Source: Alloyangia pacifica
Lineage (GTDB): Bacteria > Pseudomonadota > Alphaproteobacteria > Rhodobacterales > Rhodobacteraceae
NCBI RefSeq assembly: GCF_900116195.1
Contig: NZ_FOZW01000012.1
Span: 168,462 to 232,461, forward strand
Direction: 5' to 3'
DNA length: 64,000 nt
In this document: positions 17,396 to 27,036 of the stretch, piece after piece
How the letters are laid out: every line of letters starts with the position of its first letter
Position numbering within the stretch: the stretch's first letter is position 1
The notes under the pieces: generated by a model
What the model was told of the DNA's origin: nothing
The model's input: only the letters and a program-made list of their open reading frames with translations
Databases searched by the model: none
Translations under genes and position numbers: made by a program

Positions 17396-18532
17396 ATGAA
17401 CGACATGACCCGCAAGTTTCCGAAGATCACCGAGGAGGGGCTCGACGATCTGCGCCAGCGCATCGGCGTGAAGATCGAGAAGACCGTCGAGCCCTGGTGC
17501 TACGAGGCGACCCGCGACAACATCCGCCACTACGCCCACGGCATCGGCGACGACAACCCGCTGTGGTGCGATCCCGAGTATGCCAAGACCACCAAATATG
17601 GCGACGTGATCGCCCTGCCGAGCTTCTTGTTCTCCACCAGCCGGATCATCTCGGGCTACGTCGGCGGCCTTCCGGGGGTTCACGCCATGTGGTCGGGTGC
17701 CAACTGGACCTGGCACAAGGTCATCCCGCGCAACACCGAGTTCCGGACCGAGGCCTACCTCAAGGACCTCGTCGAGCATGACACGCGCTTTGCCGGCAAG
17801 GCGGTGCAGCAGATCTACCACGTCGACTTCTACGACGCGAAGACCGGCGACATGCTGGCCGAGGCCGACAGCTGGTGCTTCCGCACCGACCGCGACGCCG
17901 CGCGCGAGAACGGTACCAAGTACACCGAGGCCAAGGCCAAGGGCCGCCGCGTCTACACCGACGAAGAGCTGCAGCAGTTCTACAAGTACTACGAGCAGGA
18001 AGAGATCCGCGGCGCCGAGACCCGCTACTGGGACGACGTGAACGAGGGCGACGAACTGCCCACCATGGTCAAGGGCCCGATGACCGCCACCGGCTTCATC
18101 GCCTACGCGCAGGGCTGGGGCGGGCTCTATATCCGCGCCAACAAGCTGGCCTGGCAGTTGCAGCAGAAGCACCCTTCGGCCGGGATCAAGAACCGCTTCG
18201 GCATTCCCGATTGCCCCGAGCGCGTGCATTGGGAAGAAGAGTTTGCGCTCGAGGTCGGCGCGCCGGGTGCCTATGACTACGGCCCCGAGCGGACCTCGTG
18301 GCTGACGCATCAGGTGACCAACTGGATGGGCGATGACGGCTTCCTGCGGCAGGCGAAATGCCAGGTCCGCCGGCACAACCCCGAGGGCGACATCATCCTG
18401 ATCCACGGCTCGGTGGTGCGCAAATACGAGGAGGACGGGCGCTACCTGCTGGAGATCCAGCAGCGCGCCGAACAGCAGGACGGCGAGATGTCGGCGATCG
18501 GCTCGGCCATCGTCGAGCTGCCGAAACGCTGA
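17396..18532 (+). CDS. MaoC/FAS1-like acyl dehydratase domain protein
   Basis: A 378 aa protein with two hotdog-like halves. The N-terminal half (residues about 20-160) is of the FAS1-type MaoC dehydratase kind, with ATRDNIRHYAHGIGDDNPLW containing the hydratase 2-like tyrosine, glycine and aspartate residues. The C-terminal half (about 205-370) is degenerate. A strong AGGAGG site precedes ATG 17396. Such proteins hydrate enoyl-CoAs or dehydrate hydroxyacyl-CoAs. The position directly after a CoA ligase suggests the next beta-oxidation-like step, though no dehydrogenase or thiolase is in the window. Confidence 0.82.
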   Translation: MNDMTRKFPKITEEGLDDLRQRIGVKIEKTVEPWCYEATRDNIRHYAHGIGDDNPLWCDPEYAKTTKYGDVIALPSFLFSTSRIISGYVGGLPGVHAMWSGANWTWHKVIPRNTEFRTEAYLKDLVEHDTRFAGKAVQQIYHVDFYDAKTGDMLAEADSWCFRTDRDAARENGTKYTEAKAKGRRVYTDEELQQFYKYYEQEEIRGAETRYWDDVNEGDELPTMVKGPMTATGFIAYAQGWGGLYIRANKLAWQLQQKHPSAGIKNRFGIPDCPERVHWEEEFALEVGAPGAYDYGPERTSWLTHQVTNWMGDDGFLRQAKCQVRRHNPEGDIILIHGSVVRKYEEDGRYLLEIQQRAEQQDGEMSAIGSAIVELPKR

Positions 18533-18586
18533 GGGCCGCGCGCCCGCGCCGGGACAGCCCGAGCGTCAACCAACTGGGAGGTAAGG

Positions 18587-19078
18587 TTGAACGTCATTGG
18601 CACCATCCTGAGAAAACTCGAGGACGCCCTGCATCTGCTGGGGTGCCTCGGCCTGCTGGTCGTGGTCGTATTGATCAACGCGGACATCCTCATGCGGCTG
18701 GTCCTGCACGTGCCCGTGCAGTTCCAGTTCGAGCTCACCGAGCTTTACCTGATGCCCGCGCTTGCCACGCTCTCGCTGTCGCGGGTGTTCCGCGACGGCG
18801 GGCACCTGGCGCTCGACTTCGTGCCTGAACACCTGCCCGGGGTGCCGGGGGTGGTCGTCGACAAGCTGCGCCTGCTGCTGCCGGCGCTGTTCTTCGGCCT
18901 CGTCGTCTGGATGTCCGGGAAATTCGCGCTGCATGCCTTCCAGAGAGGCGAGGTCGAATACGGGGTGGTCGATTGGCCCCTCGGCTGGGCCTACGCAATC
19001 GTGCCGCTGGGATGCGGCGTTCTGGTGCTGCGGCTGATCTACGACGCGCTGACGCGGGAGGCGCCAGCGCAGGTCTGA
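18587..19078 (+). CDS. TRAP transporter small permease subunit (DctQ-like)
   Basis: A 163 aa protein with four hydrophobic helices, typical of DctQ. The start is a TTG at 18587, supported by GGGAGG five bases upstream; no ATG fits as well. It partners the large permease and binding protein that follow, forming a sodium- or proton-driven tripartite importer. The order Q-P-M, with the binding protein in the middle, differs from the common P-Q-M order. Confidence 0.88.
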   Translation: MNVIGTILRKLEDALHLLGCLGLLVVVVLINADILMRLVLHVPVQFQFELTELYLMPALATLSLSRVFRDGGHLALDFVPEHLPGVPGVVVDKLRLLLPALFFGLVVWMSGKFALHAFQRGEVEYGVVDWPLGWAYAIVPLGCGVLVLRLIYDALTREAPAQV

Positions 19079-19114
19079 GGAAGATCTGATTTTGTCTATA
19101 GGGAGGAGGACAAG

Positions 19115-20116
19115 ATGAAGATGACGAACAAGGTGGTCGCTGCCCTTGCAGGGGCGCTTGCGCTCGGAGGCAGCCATGTGAGCGCCGAAACGCTGCGGCT
19201 CGGGGATTTCCAGTCCACCAGCCACATCGTCTCGGTCGAGGGAACGACGAAATGGATCGCCGCGGTCGAGGAGGCGACCGGCGGCGAACTGTCGTTCCAG
19301 CACTTCCCGTCCGAGCAGGCGGCGAAATCCAAGGCGCAGCTCGACGCGGTGAAGAGCGGCATTCTCGACGCCGCCCTGCTGGGCACGATCTACCACACCG
19401 ACGCGCTGCCGCTGAACTCGGTGGTCGGCCTGCCGGGCTACTACGGCTCGGCCGAAGAGGGCACCATGGCGCTGCAGGCGATGCTGGCCGAGGGGCCGAT
19501 GCGCGACGAGCTGCTGGCCTCGGGGGTGACCCCGGTCTTCGGCTTCGTGCTGCCGCCTTACCAGGTGCTGGCCAAGCAGCGGCTCGGCATGCCCTCCGAC
19601 TGGGAGGCGCTGGACGTGCGGACCTCGGGCGCGACGCAGGCGATGACCGCGCGCGGCCTTGGCGCTGTGGGTATCTCGATCCCCGGCCCGGAGGTCTATA
19701 CCGCCGTCGAGCGCGGTCGGCTCGATGCGGTGCTGTTCCCGCTCGCCTCGGTGCCGGGCTACAAGCTCAACGAGGTGGTCAGCCACATTTCGACCAACGG
19801 CTCCTTCGGTGGCTACAGCTTCGTCATGGTCGTGCGCAGCGACCTCTATGACAGCCTCGCCCCCGGGATCCGGGACGCGATGAAGGCCGCCGGGGACGAG
19901 ATCGCCCTGCACGTCGCCAAGGCGCAGGACGAAAGCGTCGGCGAACTGGTGGCCGGCTGGAAGGCCGATGGCATCGACACCTATGAGTTCACCGACGACG
20001 AACTGGCGGCGCTGCGCGCCGGCATGGAACTTGTGACCGAGGACTGGGTGGGCCGCATGGGCGGCGAGAAGGCGCAGCAGGTGCTGGACCGCTACATCGA
20101 GCTGACCAGCCAGTAA
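19115..20116 (+). CDS. TRAP transporter solute-binding protein (DctP-like)
   Basis: 333 aa, with a cleavable signal peptide (residues 1-24, ending HVSAE) and the DctP fold. HFPSEQAAKSKAQLDAVKSG is the region before helix 3, and TSGATQAMTARGLGAVG carries the arginine-containing ligand strand region (RTSG) that normally contacts a carboxylate. The start follows AGGAGGA. It is the periplasmic receptor for an organic acid that is probably processed by the upstream ligase. Confidence 0.9.
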   Translation: MKMTNKVVAALAGALALGGSHVSAETLRLGDFQSTSHIVSVEGTTKWIAAVEEATGGELSFQHFPSEQAAKSKAQLDAVKSGILDAALLGTIYHTDALPLNSVVGLPGYYGSAEEGTMALQAMLAEGPMRDELLASGVTPVFGFVLPPYQVLAKQRLGMPSDWEALDVRTSGATQAMTARGLGAVGISIPGPEVYTAVERGRLDAVLFPLASVPGYKLNEVVSHISTNGSFGGYSFVMVVRSDLYDSLAPGIRDAMKAAGDEIALHVAKAQDESVGELVAGWKADGIDTYEFTDDELAALRAGMELVTEDWVGRMGGEKAQQVLDRYIELTSQ

Positions 20117-20140
20117 CCTCTTCGCAAGTCCCGGACATAA

Positions 20141-20172
20141 AAGGGCGGTCAGCCGCGCGGCTGGCTGCCCTT
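20141..20172 (+). promoter_or_regulatory. Intercistronic stem-loop between dctP-like and dctM-like genes
   Basis: AAGGGCGGTCAGCC (20141-20154) pairs with GGCTGGCTGCCCTT (20159-20172) around a GCGC loop. That is a 14-bp stem with two G-U wobbles and no U-tract after it. The location just after the binding-protein gene fits an mRNA-stabilising or partial-attenuation element that would yield more binding protein than permease. A terminator is less likely. Confidence 0.6.
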
Positions 20173-20194
20173 CTCAGGAGCCCGTGCCCGCTTC

Positions 20195-21484
20195 ATGCTG
20201 ACCTTCTTTGCAATACTCGTGCTTCTGGCCCTGTTCATGGCCATGCGCATGCCGATCGCCTTTGCCATGGGGCTGACCGGCTTCTTCGGTCTCGCGCTGG
20301 AGCTGGGCCTGCGCCCGGCGCTGGCGGTGCTGGAACGCACCTTCTTCGACAGCTCGTCCTCGTTCATTCTCGTGGCGATCCCGCTGTTCATCCTGATGGC
20401 CGAGCTGCTGACCGCCGGCGACGTGACGCGCCGGGCTATCATCGCCTGCCAGGGCTGGATCGGCCACGTGAAGGGCGGGCTCGCGATGGCCACGGTTGGT
20501 GCCTCGGTGATCCTCGCCGCGCTGGTCGGCAGCTCCACCGCCTCGACCGCTGCCATGTCCGCCTCGGCCTTTCCAGAGATGCGCAACCACAACTACTCGC
20601 AGCGGCTTGCCGCCGCCGTCGTGTCGGTCGGTGGCACGCTCGCGGTCGTAGTGCCGCCTTCGATCGTGCTGGTGGTCTATGGCGTGCTGACCGAGACCTC
20701 GATCGGCAAGCTCTTCATCGCCGGGATCATCCCCGGGCTGCTCACCGCAACCGGCCTCGCGGTGGTGATCAAGCTCATCGCCCATACCACCGACCAGGCG
20801 CCGAAGGGCGCGCCTTTCGAGCTCGGCAAGGCGGTGAAGGCCAGCCGCCACGTGCTGCCGATGATCCTGCTGATGGTGCTGGTGATCGGGGCGATCTACG
20901 GCGGCATTGCCTCGCCCTCGGAAGCCGCGGCGCTCGGGGTCATGGGCTCGCTGATCATCGTGATCTTTCAGCGCACCCTGTCCTTTGCCAACTTCAACCG
21001 CTCGGTCTCCGGGGCAATCCGCGCGACGGTGATGATCGTCGCCATCGTCGCCTGCTCGGCGATCTTCTCGAACTACCTCGCCTTCACCCGCATCACCCAT
21101 GCGTTGCTGGAGTTCGTCGCCACCACCAGCCTGCCGCCCGCGGTCATCATGGGGTTCATCGTGGTGCTGCTGCTGGTCATGGGGATGTTCATGGACCAGC
21201 TGGCGATCCTGTCTCTGGCGATGCCGCTGGCCTTTCCCACGGCGATGGCGCTGGATTTCGACCCGGTGTGGTTCGGCATCGTGGTGACCAAGACCGTCGA
21301 GATCGGCCTGCTCACCCCACCTCTGGGGCTCAACGCCTATGTCGCCGCGGCGCAGACCGGGGTGCCGCTGGGCAAGATCTTCCGCGGCATCCTGCCGTTC
21401 CTGGCGATGGAGATCCTGATCCTGGTGCTGCTGCTCTGCTTCCCGCAGATCACCCTCTGGTTGCCGGGACTCATGCTGCGCTGA
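20195..21484 (+). CDS. TRAP transporter large permease subunit (DctM-like)
   Basis: A 429 aa, 12-helix membrane protein of the DctM/IT superfamily. VGASVILAALVGSSTASTAAMS and GTLAVVVPPSIVLVVYG are the two conserved re-entrant-type segments of the transport path, and VEIGLLTPPLGLNAYV is the second repeat's equivalent. It completes the TRAP system and ends the catabolic operon, converging on cobF. The 21485-21584 gap holds only GC-rich sequence with no clear terminator. Confidence 0.92.
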   Translation: MLTFFAILVLLALFMAMRMPIAFAMGLTGFFGLALELGLRPALAVLERTFFDSSSSFILVAIPLFILMAELLTAGDVTRRAIIACQGWIGHVKGGLAMATVGASVILAALVGSSTASTAAMSASAFPEMRNHNYSQRLAAAVVSVGGTLAVVVPPSIVLVVYGVLTETSIGKLFIAGIIPGLLTATGLAVVIKLIAHTTDQAPKGAPFELGKAVKASRHVLPMILLMVLVIGAIYGGIASPSEAAALGVMGSLIIVIFQRTLSFANFNRSVSGAIRATVMIVAIVACSAIFSNYLAFTRITHALLEFVATTSLPPAVIMGFIVVLLLVMGMFMDQLAILSLAMPLAFPTAMALDFDPVWFGIVVTKTVEIGLLTPPLGLNAYVAAAQTGVPLGKIFRGILPFLAMEILILVLLLCFPQITLWLPGLMLR

Positions 21485-21584
21485 CGCTGGCGCCGGGGCA
21501 GTCGTGCCATAGGGCCTCCGGTGTGCGAGGTGAGCAGGGGCGGGCCTGCCCTAGGCTCCGGGCCGTCGGGTCCGGGGCTGGCGG

Positions 21585-22328
21585 TCAGCCGGTGCTGCCC
21601 CGGCGCAGCAGGTAGGTGTCCATGATCCAGCCATGCCGCGCCCGTGCTTCCGCGCGTGCGGCGATGATCTCGTCCGCCACTTCGGCAAGCGGTCCGGCAA
21701 GCAGCCTCTGCGCCGGGCTGCCGAGATAGGCACCCCACCAGATGTGCACGCCCTCGGGGTCGAGCCCGGCGAAGCTGCAGGCACCGTCCAGCATCACCAC
21801 CAATGTGTCTTCGCCCTCGGGCCAGCCGTGGTCGCGCAGCCGCCGTCCGGTGGTGATCTTCACTGCCCCGTTCACCTCGTTTAGCGGGATGGCGTGGGCG
21901 GCGGTCAGCGCCTGTATCGCAGTGATGCCGGGGATGACCCGCAGGGCCGGGCGCGGCGTCAGCCGCCCGGCGATGCGGAGCGTGCTGTCATAGAGCGCCG
22001 GATCGCCCCAGACCAGCAGCGCGACCGGCCCGTCCGGCGCGGCATGCAGCGCGGCACTCCAGCGCCGCGCGATCTCGTCGTGCCAGGCGGCGACGCGCGC
22101 GGCATAAGGGAGCGCCGGGTCGCGCTCGGGATAGTCGAAGCTGCGGATCTCGGCCCGCGTGCCCGCGGCCTCGAGGATCACTTGGCGCAGCGCCAGCAGG
22201 TTTTCCTTGGCCTCGCCCTTGCGCGGCAGCAGGATGACCGCGGCGTCCCGCAGGGCCTGCATCCCGTCGAGCGTCACGTGCCCGGGGCTGCCCGTGCCGA
22301 TGCCGACAAGCCAGAGGTCCTTGATCAT
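21585..22328 (-). CDS. cobF: Precorrin-6A synthase (deacetylating) CobF
   Basis: A 247 aa tetrapyrrole methyltransferase fold. It begins LWLVGIGTGSPGHVTLDGMQAL, has the SAM-binding LLVWGDPALYDSTLRI segment and the IPGITAIQALTAAHAIPLN loop. In the aerobic pathway CobF methylates C1 of precorrin-5 and releases acetate, giving precorrin-6A. It lies directly downstream of cbiM, so it is probably controlled by the cobalamin riboswitch at 23122-23275 rather than being transcribed with the other cob methyltransferases. Confidence 0.92.
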   Translation of the reverse strand: MIKDLWLVGIGTGSPGHVTLDGMQALRDAAVILLPRKGEAKENLLALRQVILEAAGTRAEIRSFDYPERDPALPYAARVAAWHDEIARRWSAALHAAPDGPVALLVWGDPALYDSTLRIAGRLTPRPALRVIPGITAIQALTAAHAIPLNEVNGAVKITTGRRLRDHGWPEGEDTLVVMLDGACSFAGLDPEGVHIWWGAYLGSPAQRLLAGPLAEVADEIIAARAEARARHGWIMDTYLLRRGSTG

Positions 22329-22382
22329 GCGGCTCTGTCCTTCCGTGGTGCCCGGCCCCGGAGCGGGGGCCGGGCGCGTGTA

Positions 22383-23057
22383 TCAGGCGGTGTAGAGCCG
22401 CGGCGCGAAAAGGCGGGCGAGGCCGGTGTCACGCAGCGACTTCGCCGCGGCGAGGGCGGCGAGATCGGCCAGCGGTTCGATCAGCAGCACCAGCATGTAG
22501 GCCCCGCCGAAGGTCAGCACCGCGCCGAAGGTCTCGGCCGAGACGCCCTGACCGTAGAACACCCAGAAAGCGACCCAGGCCACGACCCCGGCCTGGAAGA
22601 CCCCCGAAAGCTTCAGCACGTCGGCGTAGCGCAGATCGACATAGGCCGTGCCCTCGGGGACCACCCGTCGCGCCAAGGCGGCGGTGGCAAAGAGCGGCAC
22701 CAGCAACGTGGTGACGTTGACGAAGTACATCGGCAGGTCGGTGGGCGCGAAGAACAGACCCTGCACCAGCAGCCCCAGCGCCAGCCCCAGCGCGGCAGGC
22801 GCGGCGCCGAGCAGCAGGAAGAGCGTCGAGCCGAGAATGAAGTGCACTTCCGAGACGCCGACCGGGAAGTGCGGCAGCACCTCGAAGAAGACGAAGGTGC
22901 CGACGGCGGCCATCAGCGTGCGTGCGGCGAGGGAGATCAGGTTGCTGCGCGCCACGTCCTGTGCAGCGAGTTTTGCGGTATAGCCCGCGGCGCCTGCCGC
23001 GGTGACGGCGGCGAAGGCCATCTTGGCGCCGTCCACGACGCCGGGTTCGATATGCAT
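22383..23057 (-). CDS. cbiM: Energy-coupling factor cobalt transporter permease, CbiM-like
   Basis: A 224 aa protein with about seven hydrophobic segments. ATG 23057 is chosen because the mature N-terminus MHIEPG matches the CbiM family start, in which the N-terminal amine and His2 bind Co2+. GAAGGA lies just upstream. HFPVGVSEVHFILGSTLFLLLG is the second conserved CbiM region. It supplies cobalt for insertion by CobN. The partner genes cbiN, cbiQ and cbiO are not next to it, so it must use components coded elsewhere or act alone. It is directly downstream of a cobalamin riboswitch and upstream of cobF. Confidence 0.85.
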   Translation of the reverse strand: MHIEPGVVDGAKMAFAAVTAAGAAGYTAKLAAQDVARSNLISLAARTLMAAVGTFVFFEVLPHFPVGVSEVHFILGSTLFLLLGAAPAALGLALGLLVQGLFFAPTDLPMYFVNVTTLLVPLFATAALARRVVPEGTAYVDLRYADVLKLSGVFQAGVVAWVAFWVFYGQGVSAETFGAVLTFGGAYMLVLLIEPLADLAALAAAKSLRDTGLARLFAPRLYTA

Positions 23058-23121
23058 GGTTTTTCCTTCTCGTGAAGCTGCCCCTCCGGCAGCGGATGTG
23101 CCCCTGAGGGCGGGAAAGTCG

Positions 23122-23275
23122 GTCGCATGGCAGGTCTCCTGACTCGCAGATCCTCGCGCCTCGGCCCTTCCCGGCATGCCTGCCAGTGGCTCTTCCTCGG
23201 CGCTCCTCGCTTACAGTTGCGGGGGCAGTCCGGGCCTCTCACCCGGTTCCCTTGCGTCCCCTTCGGGACACCATG
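23122..23275 (-). promoter_or_regulatory. Cobalamin riboswitch upstream of cbiM-cobF
   Basis: Read on the minus strand, the element begins GGTGTCCCG and continues through AAGGGAACCGGGTGAGAGGC, CCCCCGCAACTGTAAGC, the B12 box GCCACTGG (complement at 23183-23190) and the closing GAGTCAGGAGACCTGCC. These are the conserved blocks of the classical cobalamin riboswitch. It starts about 10 bases after the cobB stop. Downstream, GCTGCC-GGAGG-GGCAGC (23077-23093) forms a hairpin with a GGAGG loop close to the cbiM start, a candidate expression platform. Confidence 0.95.
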
Positions 23276-23284
23276 CGGGGTGGC

Positions 23285-24658
23285 TCAGGGCCGGTTGGCT
23301 GTCTGGGTCGGCACCTCCTTTATCGACGTGTCGCGGCAGGCGGCGGATTCCTCTGCCGAGATCAGGTGAAAGAAGGTCCCCGTCACCCGGCCCCGGCAGG
23401 AGCCGGTCTCGGGCACCGGTGCGCCATCGGCGTCGGCGACCTCGGCCAGCGGCGGGTCGGGCTGTTCGAGGATGGTGGAATAGTGGAACTCGTGGCCGCG
23501 CAGCGCCGCCCCGGGCCCGAAGCCGGGCATCGGCGCGCGCAGCAGGGCGCGGCGATAGCCGAGGTGGAACTTGCGCTTCTCATAACTGGTGACGAGGCCG
23601 AGGAGGCCGGCCATGCGGTGGCGTGTGCCCTGCTTGTCGATCAGCCCCTCGCCAAGCGCCATGTAGCCGCCGCACTCGCCGTGGATGGGCTTCGTCTCGG
23701 CATGGCGGAGGAGCCCGGAGCGGAAGGTTTCGGCGGCGGCGAGGCGGCCGGCGTGCAGTTCGGGATAGCCGCCGGGAAGCCAGACGAGATCGGCGTCGGG
23801 CGCCGGGGCCTCGTCGGCCAGCGGCGAGAAGGGCTGGATCTCGGCCCCCGCCGCGCGCCAGCCTTCCAGCAGGTGCGGATAGGTAAAAGAGAAGGCCGCG
23901 TCCCGCGCCAGCGCGATGCGCTGCGCCGGGGGGGCGGGCAGGGGCGGCGCATCCTCGGGCAGCGGATGGCCCGCGGCGGCGGCTCGGAGCGCAGCAAGGT
24001 CGACGTGCTCGCGCAGGAAATCTGCATATCCGGCGATGGCGGCTTCGAGATCGGGATGCTCCAGCGCCTGGATGAGACCGAGGTGCCGCTCGGGCAGCGT
24101 CAGGTCGCCGCGCCGAGGCAGCACGCCCAGCACCGGCAGGCCGGCGCGCTCCATGCCCAGCCGGGTGAGCCGCTCGTGCCGGGGCGAGGCGACCCGGTTG
24201 AGGATCACCCCGGCGAAGGGCAGGTCGGGCATGTATTGCCGGAACCCCAGCGCCGTGGCGGCAGCGGATTGTGCCTGGCCGCTCACGTCCAGCACCAGCA
24301 CGACCGGCCAACCCATTGCCCGCGCCGTCTCGGCGCTGCTGCCAAATCCCTGCTGGCCGCACGTCGCGACCCCGTCGTAGAGCCCCATGGAGCCCTCCGC
24401 GACGCAGATCTCTGCCCCCGCCGCCTGCGCCGCGATGCCCTGCCATAGCCGTGGCCCCATGGCCCAGCCGTCAAGGTTGAAGCTCGGCCGCCCGCAGGCG
24501 GCAAGGTGAAAGGCCGGATCGATGTAATCGGGGCCGGACTTGAACGGCTGCACTGCAAGCCCGTCCTCGGCCAGCGCCCGCAGCAGGCCCAGCATCACCG
24601 TGGTCTTGCCGGTGCCCGAGGAGGGCGCCGAGACCAAGAGGCCGGGAACCTCAGCCAT
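23285..24658 (-). CDS. cobB: Hydrogenobyrinic acid a,c-diamide synthase CobB
   Basis: 457 aa. The N-terminal dethiobiotin-synthase-like ATPase has the P-loop [11 protein letters not shown] (10-20). The C-terminal glutamine amidotransferase domain has the nucleophile loop [12 protein letters not shown]. It amidates the a and c side chains of hydrogenobyrinate before cobalt insertion by CobNST. It overlaps the end of cobM by 8 bp, so it is the last gene of cobL-cobE-cobM-cobB. The riboswitch of the next unit starts right after its stop. Confidence 0.93.
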   Translation of the reverse strand: MAEVPGLLVSAPSSGTGKTTVMLGLLRALAEDGLAVQPFKSGPDYIDPAFHLAACGRPSFNLDGWAMGPRLWQGIAAQAAGAEICVAEGSMGLYDGVATCGQQGFGSSAETARAMGWPVVLVLDVSGQAQSAAATALGFRQYMPDLPFAGVILNRVASPRHERLTRLGMERAGLPVLGVLPRRGDLTLPERHLGLIQALEHPDLEAAIAGYADFLREHVDLAALRAAAAGHPLPEDAPPLPAPPAQRIALARDAAFSFTYPHLLEGWRAAGAEIQPFSPLADEAPAPDADLVWLPGGYPELHAGRLAAAETFRSGLLRHAETKPIHGECGGYMALGEGLIDKQGTRHRMAGLLGLVTSYEKRKFHLGYRRALLRAPMPGFGPGAALRGHEFHYSTILEQPDPPLAEVADADGAPVPETGSCRGRVTGTFFHLISAEESAACRDTSIKEVPTQTANRP

Positions 24659-25460
24659 CGGTTTGCACCTCCGCGTCGGGAGTCCAGTCGCTCCACGGGC
24701 TCTCGGCGCTTTGCGGGCGGTAGCGGCGGTCGTAGTCCACCGCGTAGAGGCAGCTCTCGTCGAAGCCTTCGCCCGCCAGCGCCGGTCCGACGAGGATCAG
24801 CGCCGTGCGGGTGATGCCCGCGCCGAGCTTGCTTTCGATGTCCGAGAGCGTGCCGCGCAGGATCACCTCGTCGGGCCAGCTGGCGCGGTAGACCACGGCC
24901 ACGGGGCAATCGGGGCCATAGGCGGGGGAGAGGTCGGCGACCACGCGCGCGATGTTCTGGATCGACAGGTGAATGGCCAGCGTCGCGCCGGTGGCGGCGA
25001 AATTGGCCAGCGTCTCGCCCTCGGGCATCGACGAAGCGCGGCCCGGGGTGCGGGTCAGAACCACCGACTGCGCGAGGCCGGGCAGGGTCAGCTCGGCCCC
25101 GAGCGCGGCGGCGGCGGCGGCGAAGGCGGGCACGCCGGGTGTGACCGAGACGGGGATGCCGAGCGCTTTCAGCCGGCGCATCTGCTCGCCCATCGCCGAC
25201 CAGACCGACAGGTCCCCCGAATGCAGCCGCGCCACGTCCTGACCCGCCTCATGCGCCCTTTGGATCACGGCGATGATCTGATCGAGGTCCAGTGGCGCGG
25301 TATTCACGACCCGCGCGCCAGGCGGGCAATGGGCAAGGATCGCCTTGGGCACAAGCGATCCGGCGTAGAGGCAGACCGGGCAGCTGGCGATGATGTCGCG
25401 GCCGCGCAGGGTCAGCAGGTCGGGCGCGCCGGGTCCGGCGCCAATGAAGTGAACGGTCAT
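24651..25460 (-). CDS. cobM: Precorrin-4 C11-methyltransferase CobM
   Basis: 269 aa from ATG 25460, a tetrapyrrole methylase. The start [17 protein letters not shown], the [15 protein letters not shown] segment and [16 protein letters not shown] are characteristic of CobM/CbiF. It methylates C11 of precorrin-4 to give precorrin-5. It overlaps cobE by 4 bp and cobB by 8 bp. The C-terminal tail is rich in tryptophan and aspartate and is slightly longer than usual. Confidence 0.93.
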   Translation of the reverse strand: MTVHFIGAGPGAPDLLTLRGRDIIASCPVCLYAGSLVPKAILAHCPPGARVVNTAPLDLDQIIAVIQRAHEAGQDVARLHSGDLSVWSAMGEQMRRLKALGIPVSVTPGVPAFAAAAAALGAELTLPGLAQSVVLTRTPGRASSMPEGETLANFAATGATLAIHLSIQNIARVVADLSPAYGPDCPVAVVYRASWPDEVILRGTLSDIESKLGAGITRTALILVGPALAGEGFDESCLYAVDYDRRYRPQSAESPWSDWTPDAEVQTDG

Positions 25461-25825
25461 GGGTCTTGTCCTTCTGCCAGCGCGCAGCTGGCCATGCGGT
25501 CGGAGGAGATCGCCCGGGGGCCGAGCAGCCGCGCGCCTGAACCTCCGGCGGCAAGGGCGGCGGCCTCGGCGACGGAGCCGGTGGCGCGTTCGGCCAGCAC
25601 GCGCGCGGATCGGGTCAGGGTGGCTTGCGCGGAAAGTTGAGCGGCAGGAACACCACGGGTCGGCAGGCCGAGCTCGCTGGCCAGCGCGTCGAGCGCTGGG
25701 GCGTCGGCCTTGTCGGCGGCGGTGGCGAGGGCGTCCGCCCGACGCCCTGCGCGTGCGCGGTCGTAGGCGTCGCGCAGGCTGCCCGCGTCCGCGCCTTGCC
25801 TGAATCCGAAGCCCGCGACGATCAT
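25457..25825 (-). CDS. cobE: CobE (CbiG C-terminal-like) cobalamin biosynthesis protein
   Basis: 122 aa from ATG 25825, beginning [17 protein letters not shown] as CobE/CbiG-C proteins do. CobE is known from the aerobic pathway, where it is required around the CobM/precorrin-4 to -5 steps and may bind a pathway intermediate. It overlaps cobL upstream and cobM downstream by 4 bp each, which supports translational coupling. Confidence 0.88.
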   Translation of the reverse strand: MIVAGFGFRQGADAGSLRDAYDRARAGRRADALATAADKADAPALDALASELGLPTRGVPAAQLSAQATLTRSARVLAERATGSVAEAAALAAGGSGARLLGPRAISSDRMASCALAEGQDP

Positions 25826-27036
25826 GTGACGTGGCTCCACTGGACAATGGGGTAGGCCGCCTTCCAGCCGCGGCGCGCGCCGAGAGGCTGGGTGGAGGAA
25901 AGCTCGATCCGCAGCAGCTCGCCGCCGAGCCGGGCCTGCACCTCGGCGAGCAGCGCCTCGGACTCCAGCGTCACGGCGTTGGCGACAACGCGTGTGCCGG
26001 AGGGCAGATGCGCCTCCAGCCAGTCGAGCAGCGCGCGCGACAGGCCGCCGCCGATGAACACCGCGTCGGGGCGCTCTAGCTCTGCCAGCGCCTCGGGAGC
26101 GCGGCCCTCGATCACCCGCAGCCGCTCGGCGCCGAGCCGCGCGGCATTTGCGGCGATCCTCGCGGCGCGGTCCGCGCGGGGCTCGATGGTGCTGGCGCTG
26201 AGCGTGGGGTCGCAGAGCAGCCACTCGATGCCGATCGAGCCGGAGCCGCCGCCGATGTCCCAGAGGTGTTCGAAGGGGCGGGGGGTGAGGGCCGAGAGGG
26301 TGAGCGCGCGCACCGGGCGCTTGGTGATCTGGCCGTCGCTTTCGAACCAATCGTCGGGGCGACCGGTGGCGAGGGGCAGCACCGGGCCGTCGCCCCTGAC
26401 CGTGAGCGCGACGCAGACCGGATGCGCAAAGGCAAGGACTGGGAGTGTATCCGCGCGTGTCTGCGTCAGGCGCTCGCGCGGGCCGCCGAGCGCTTCCATC
26501 ACGGTGATCTCGGAGGCGCCGAAACCTTCTTCGGCTAGGTAGTTTGCCAGCGCCGCGACCGCCGCACCATCGCGCAGGAGCACGATCATCTGCCGCCCCG
26601 GCGCAAGCTGCGGACGCAGGCGCGCAAGCGGTACGGCGTGCAGGCCGAAACAGGAGGTGCCTTCGAGCGGCCAGCTCATGCGCGCGGCGGCAAGCGAGAA
26701 GGTCGAGCGCCCCGGGAAGGCCTGCCAATCGCCGCGGTCCAGATGCCGCGCCAGCACCGACCCGGCGCCGAACCAGAAGGGATCGCCCGAGGCCAGCACC
26801 GCCACCTGCCGCCCGCGCAGGGAGAGAAGCTGGGGAATGCCCTCGACGAAGGGCACCGGCCAGGTGATCTGCCTTGCCTCCCCGTCAGGAAGCAGCGACA
26901 GATGCCGCGCGGGGCCAATGACGATTTCCGCCGCCGCGAGGGCGGCACGGCTTGCGGCGCAGAGCCCGTCCGGGCCATCTTCGCCGAGGCCGATGATCGA
27001 CAGCCAGGGAGCCTTGGACGTGATAGCCTCAGACAT
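25822..27036 (-). CDS. cobL: Precorrin-6Y C5,15-methyltransferase (decarboxylating) CobL
   Basis: 404 aa from ATG 27036, the bifunctional length. The N-terminal CbiE-like half ([20 protein letters not shown]) methylates C5 and C15. The C-terminal CbiT-like half ([18 protein letters not shown], then [19 protein letters not shown]) binds a second SAM and decarboxylates the C12 acetate. The start codon is part of a CATG whose other strand is the start of cobK. AGAAGG lies 9 bases upstream as ribosome site. The promoter must therefore lie inside cobK, or transcription must run through it antisense. Confidence 0.93.
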   Translation of the reverse strand: MSEAITSKAPWLSIIGLGEDGPDGLCAASRAALAAAEIVIGPARHLSLLPDGEARQITWPVPFVEGIPQLLSLRGRQVAVLASGDPFWFGAGSVLARHLDRGDWQAFPGRSTFSLAAARMSWPLEGTSCFGLHAVPLARLRPQLAPGRQMIVLLRDGAAVAALANYLAEEGFGASEITVMEALGGPRERLTQTRADTLPVLAFAHPVCVALTVRGDGPVLPLATGRPDDWFESDGQITKRPVRALTLSALTPRPFEHLWDIGGGSGSIGIEWLLCDPTLSASTIEPRADRAARIAANAARLGAERLRVIEGRAPEALAELERPDAVFIGGGLSRALLDWLEAHLPSGTRVVANAVTLESEALLAEVQARLGGELLRIELSSTQPLGARRGWKAAYPIVQWSHVT

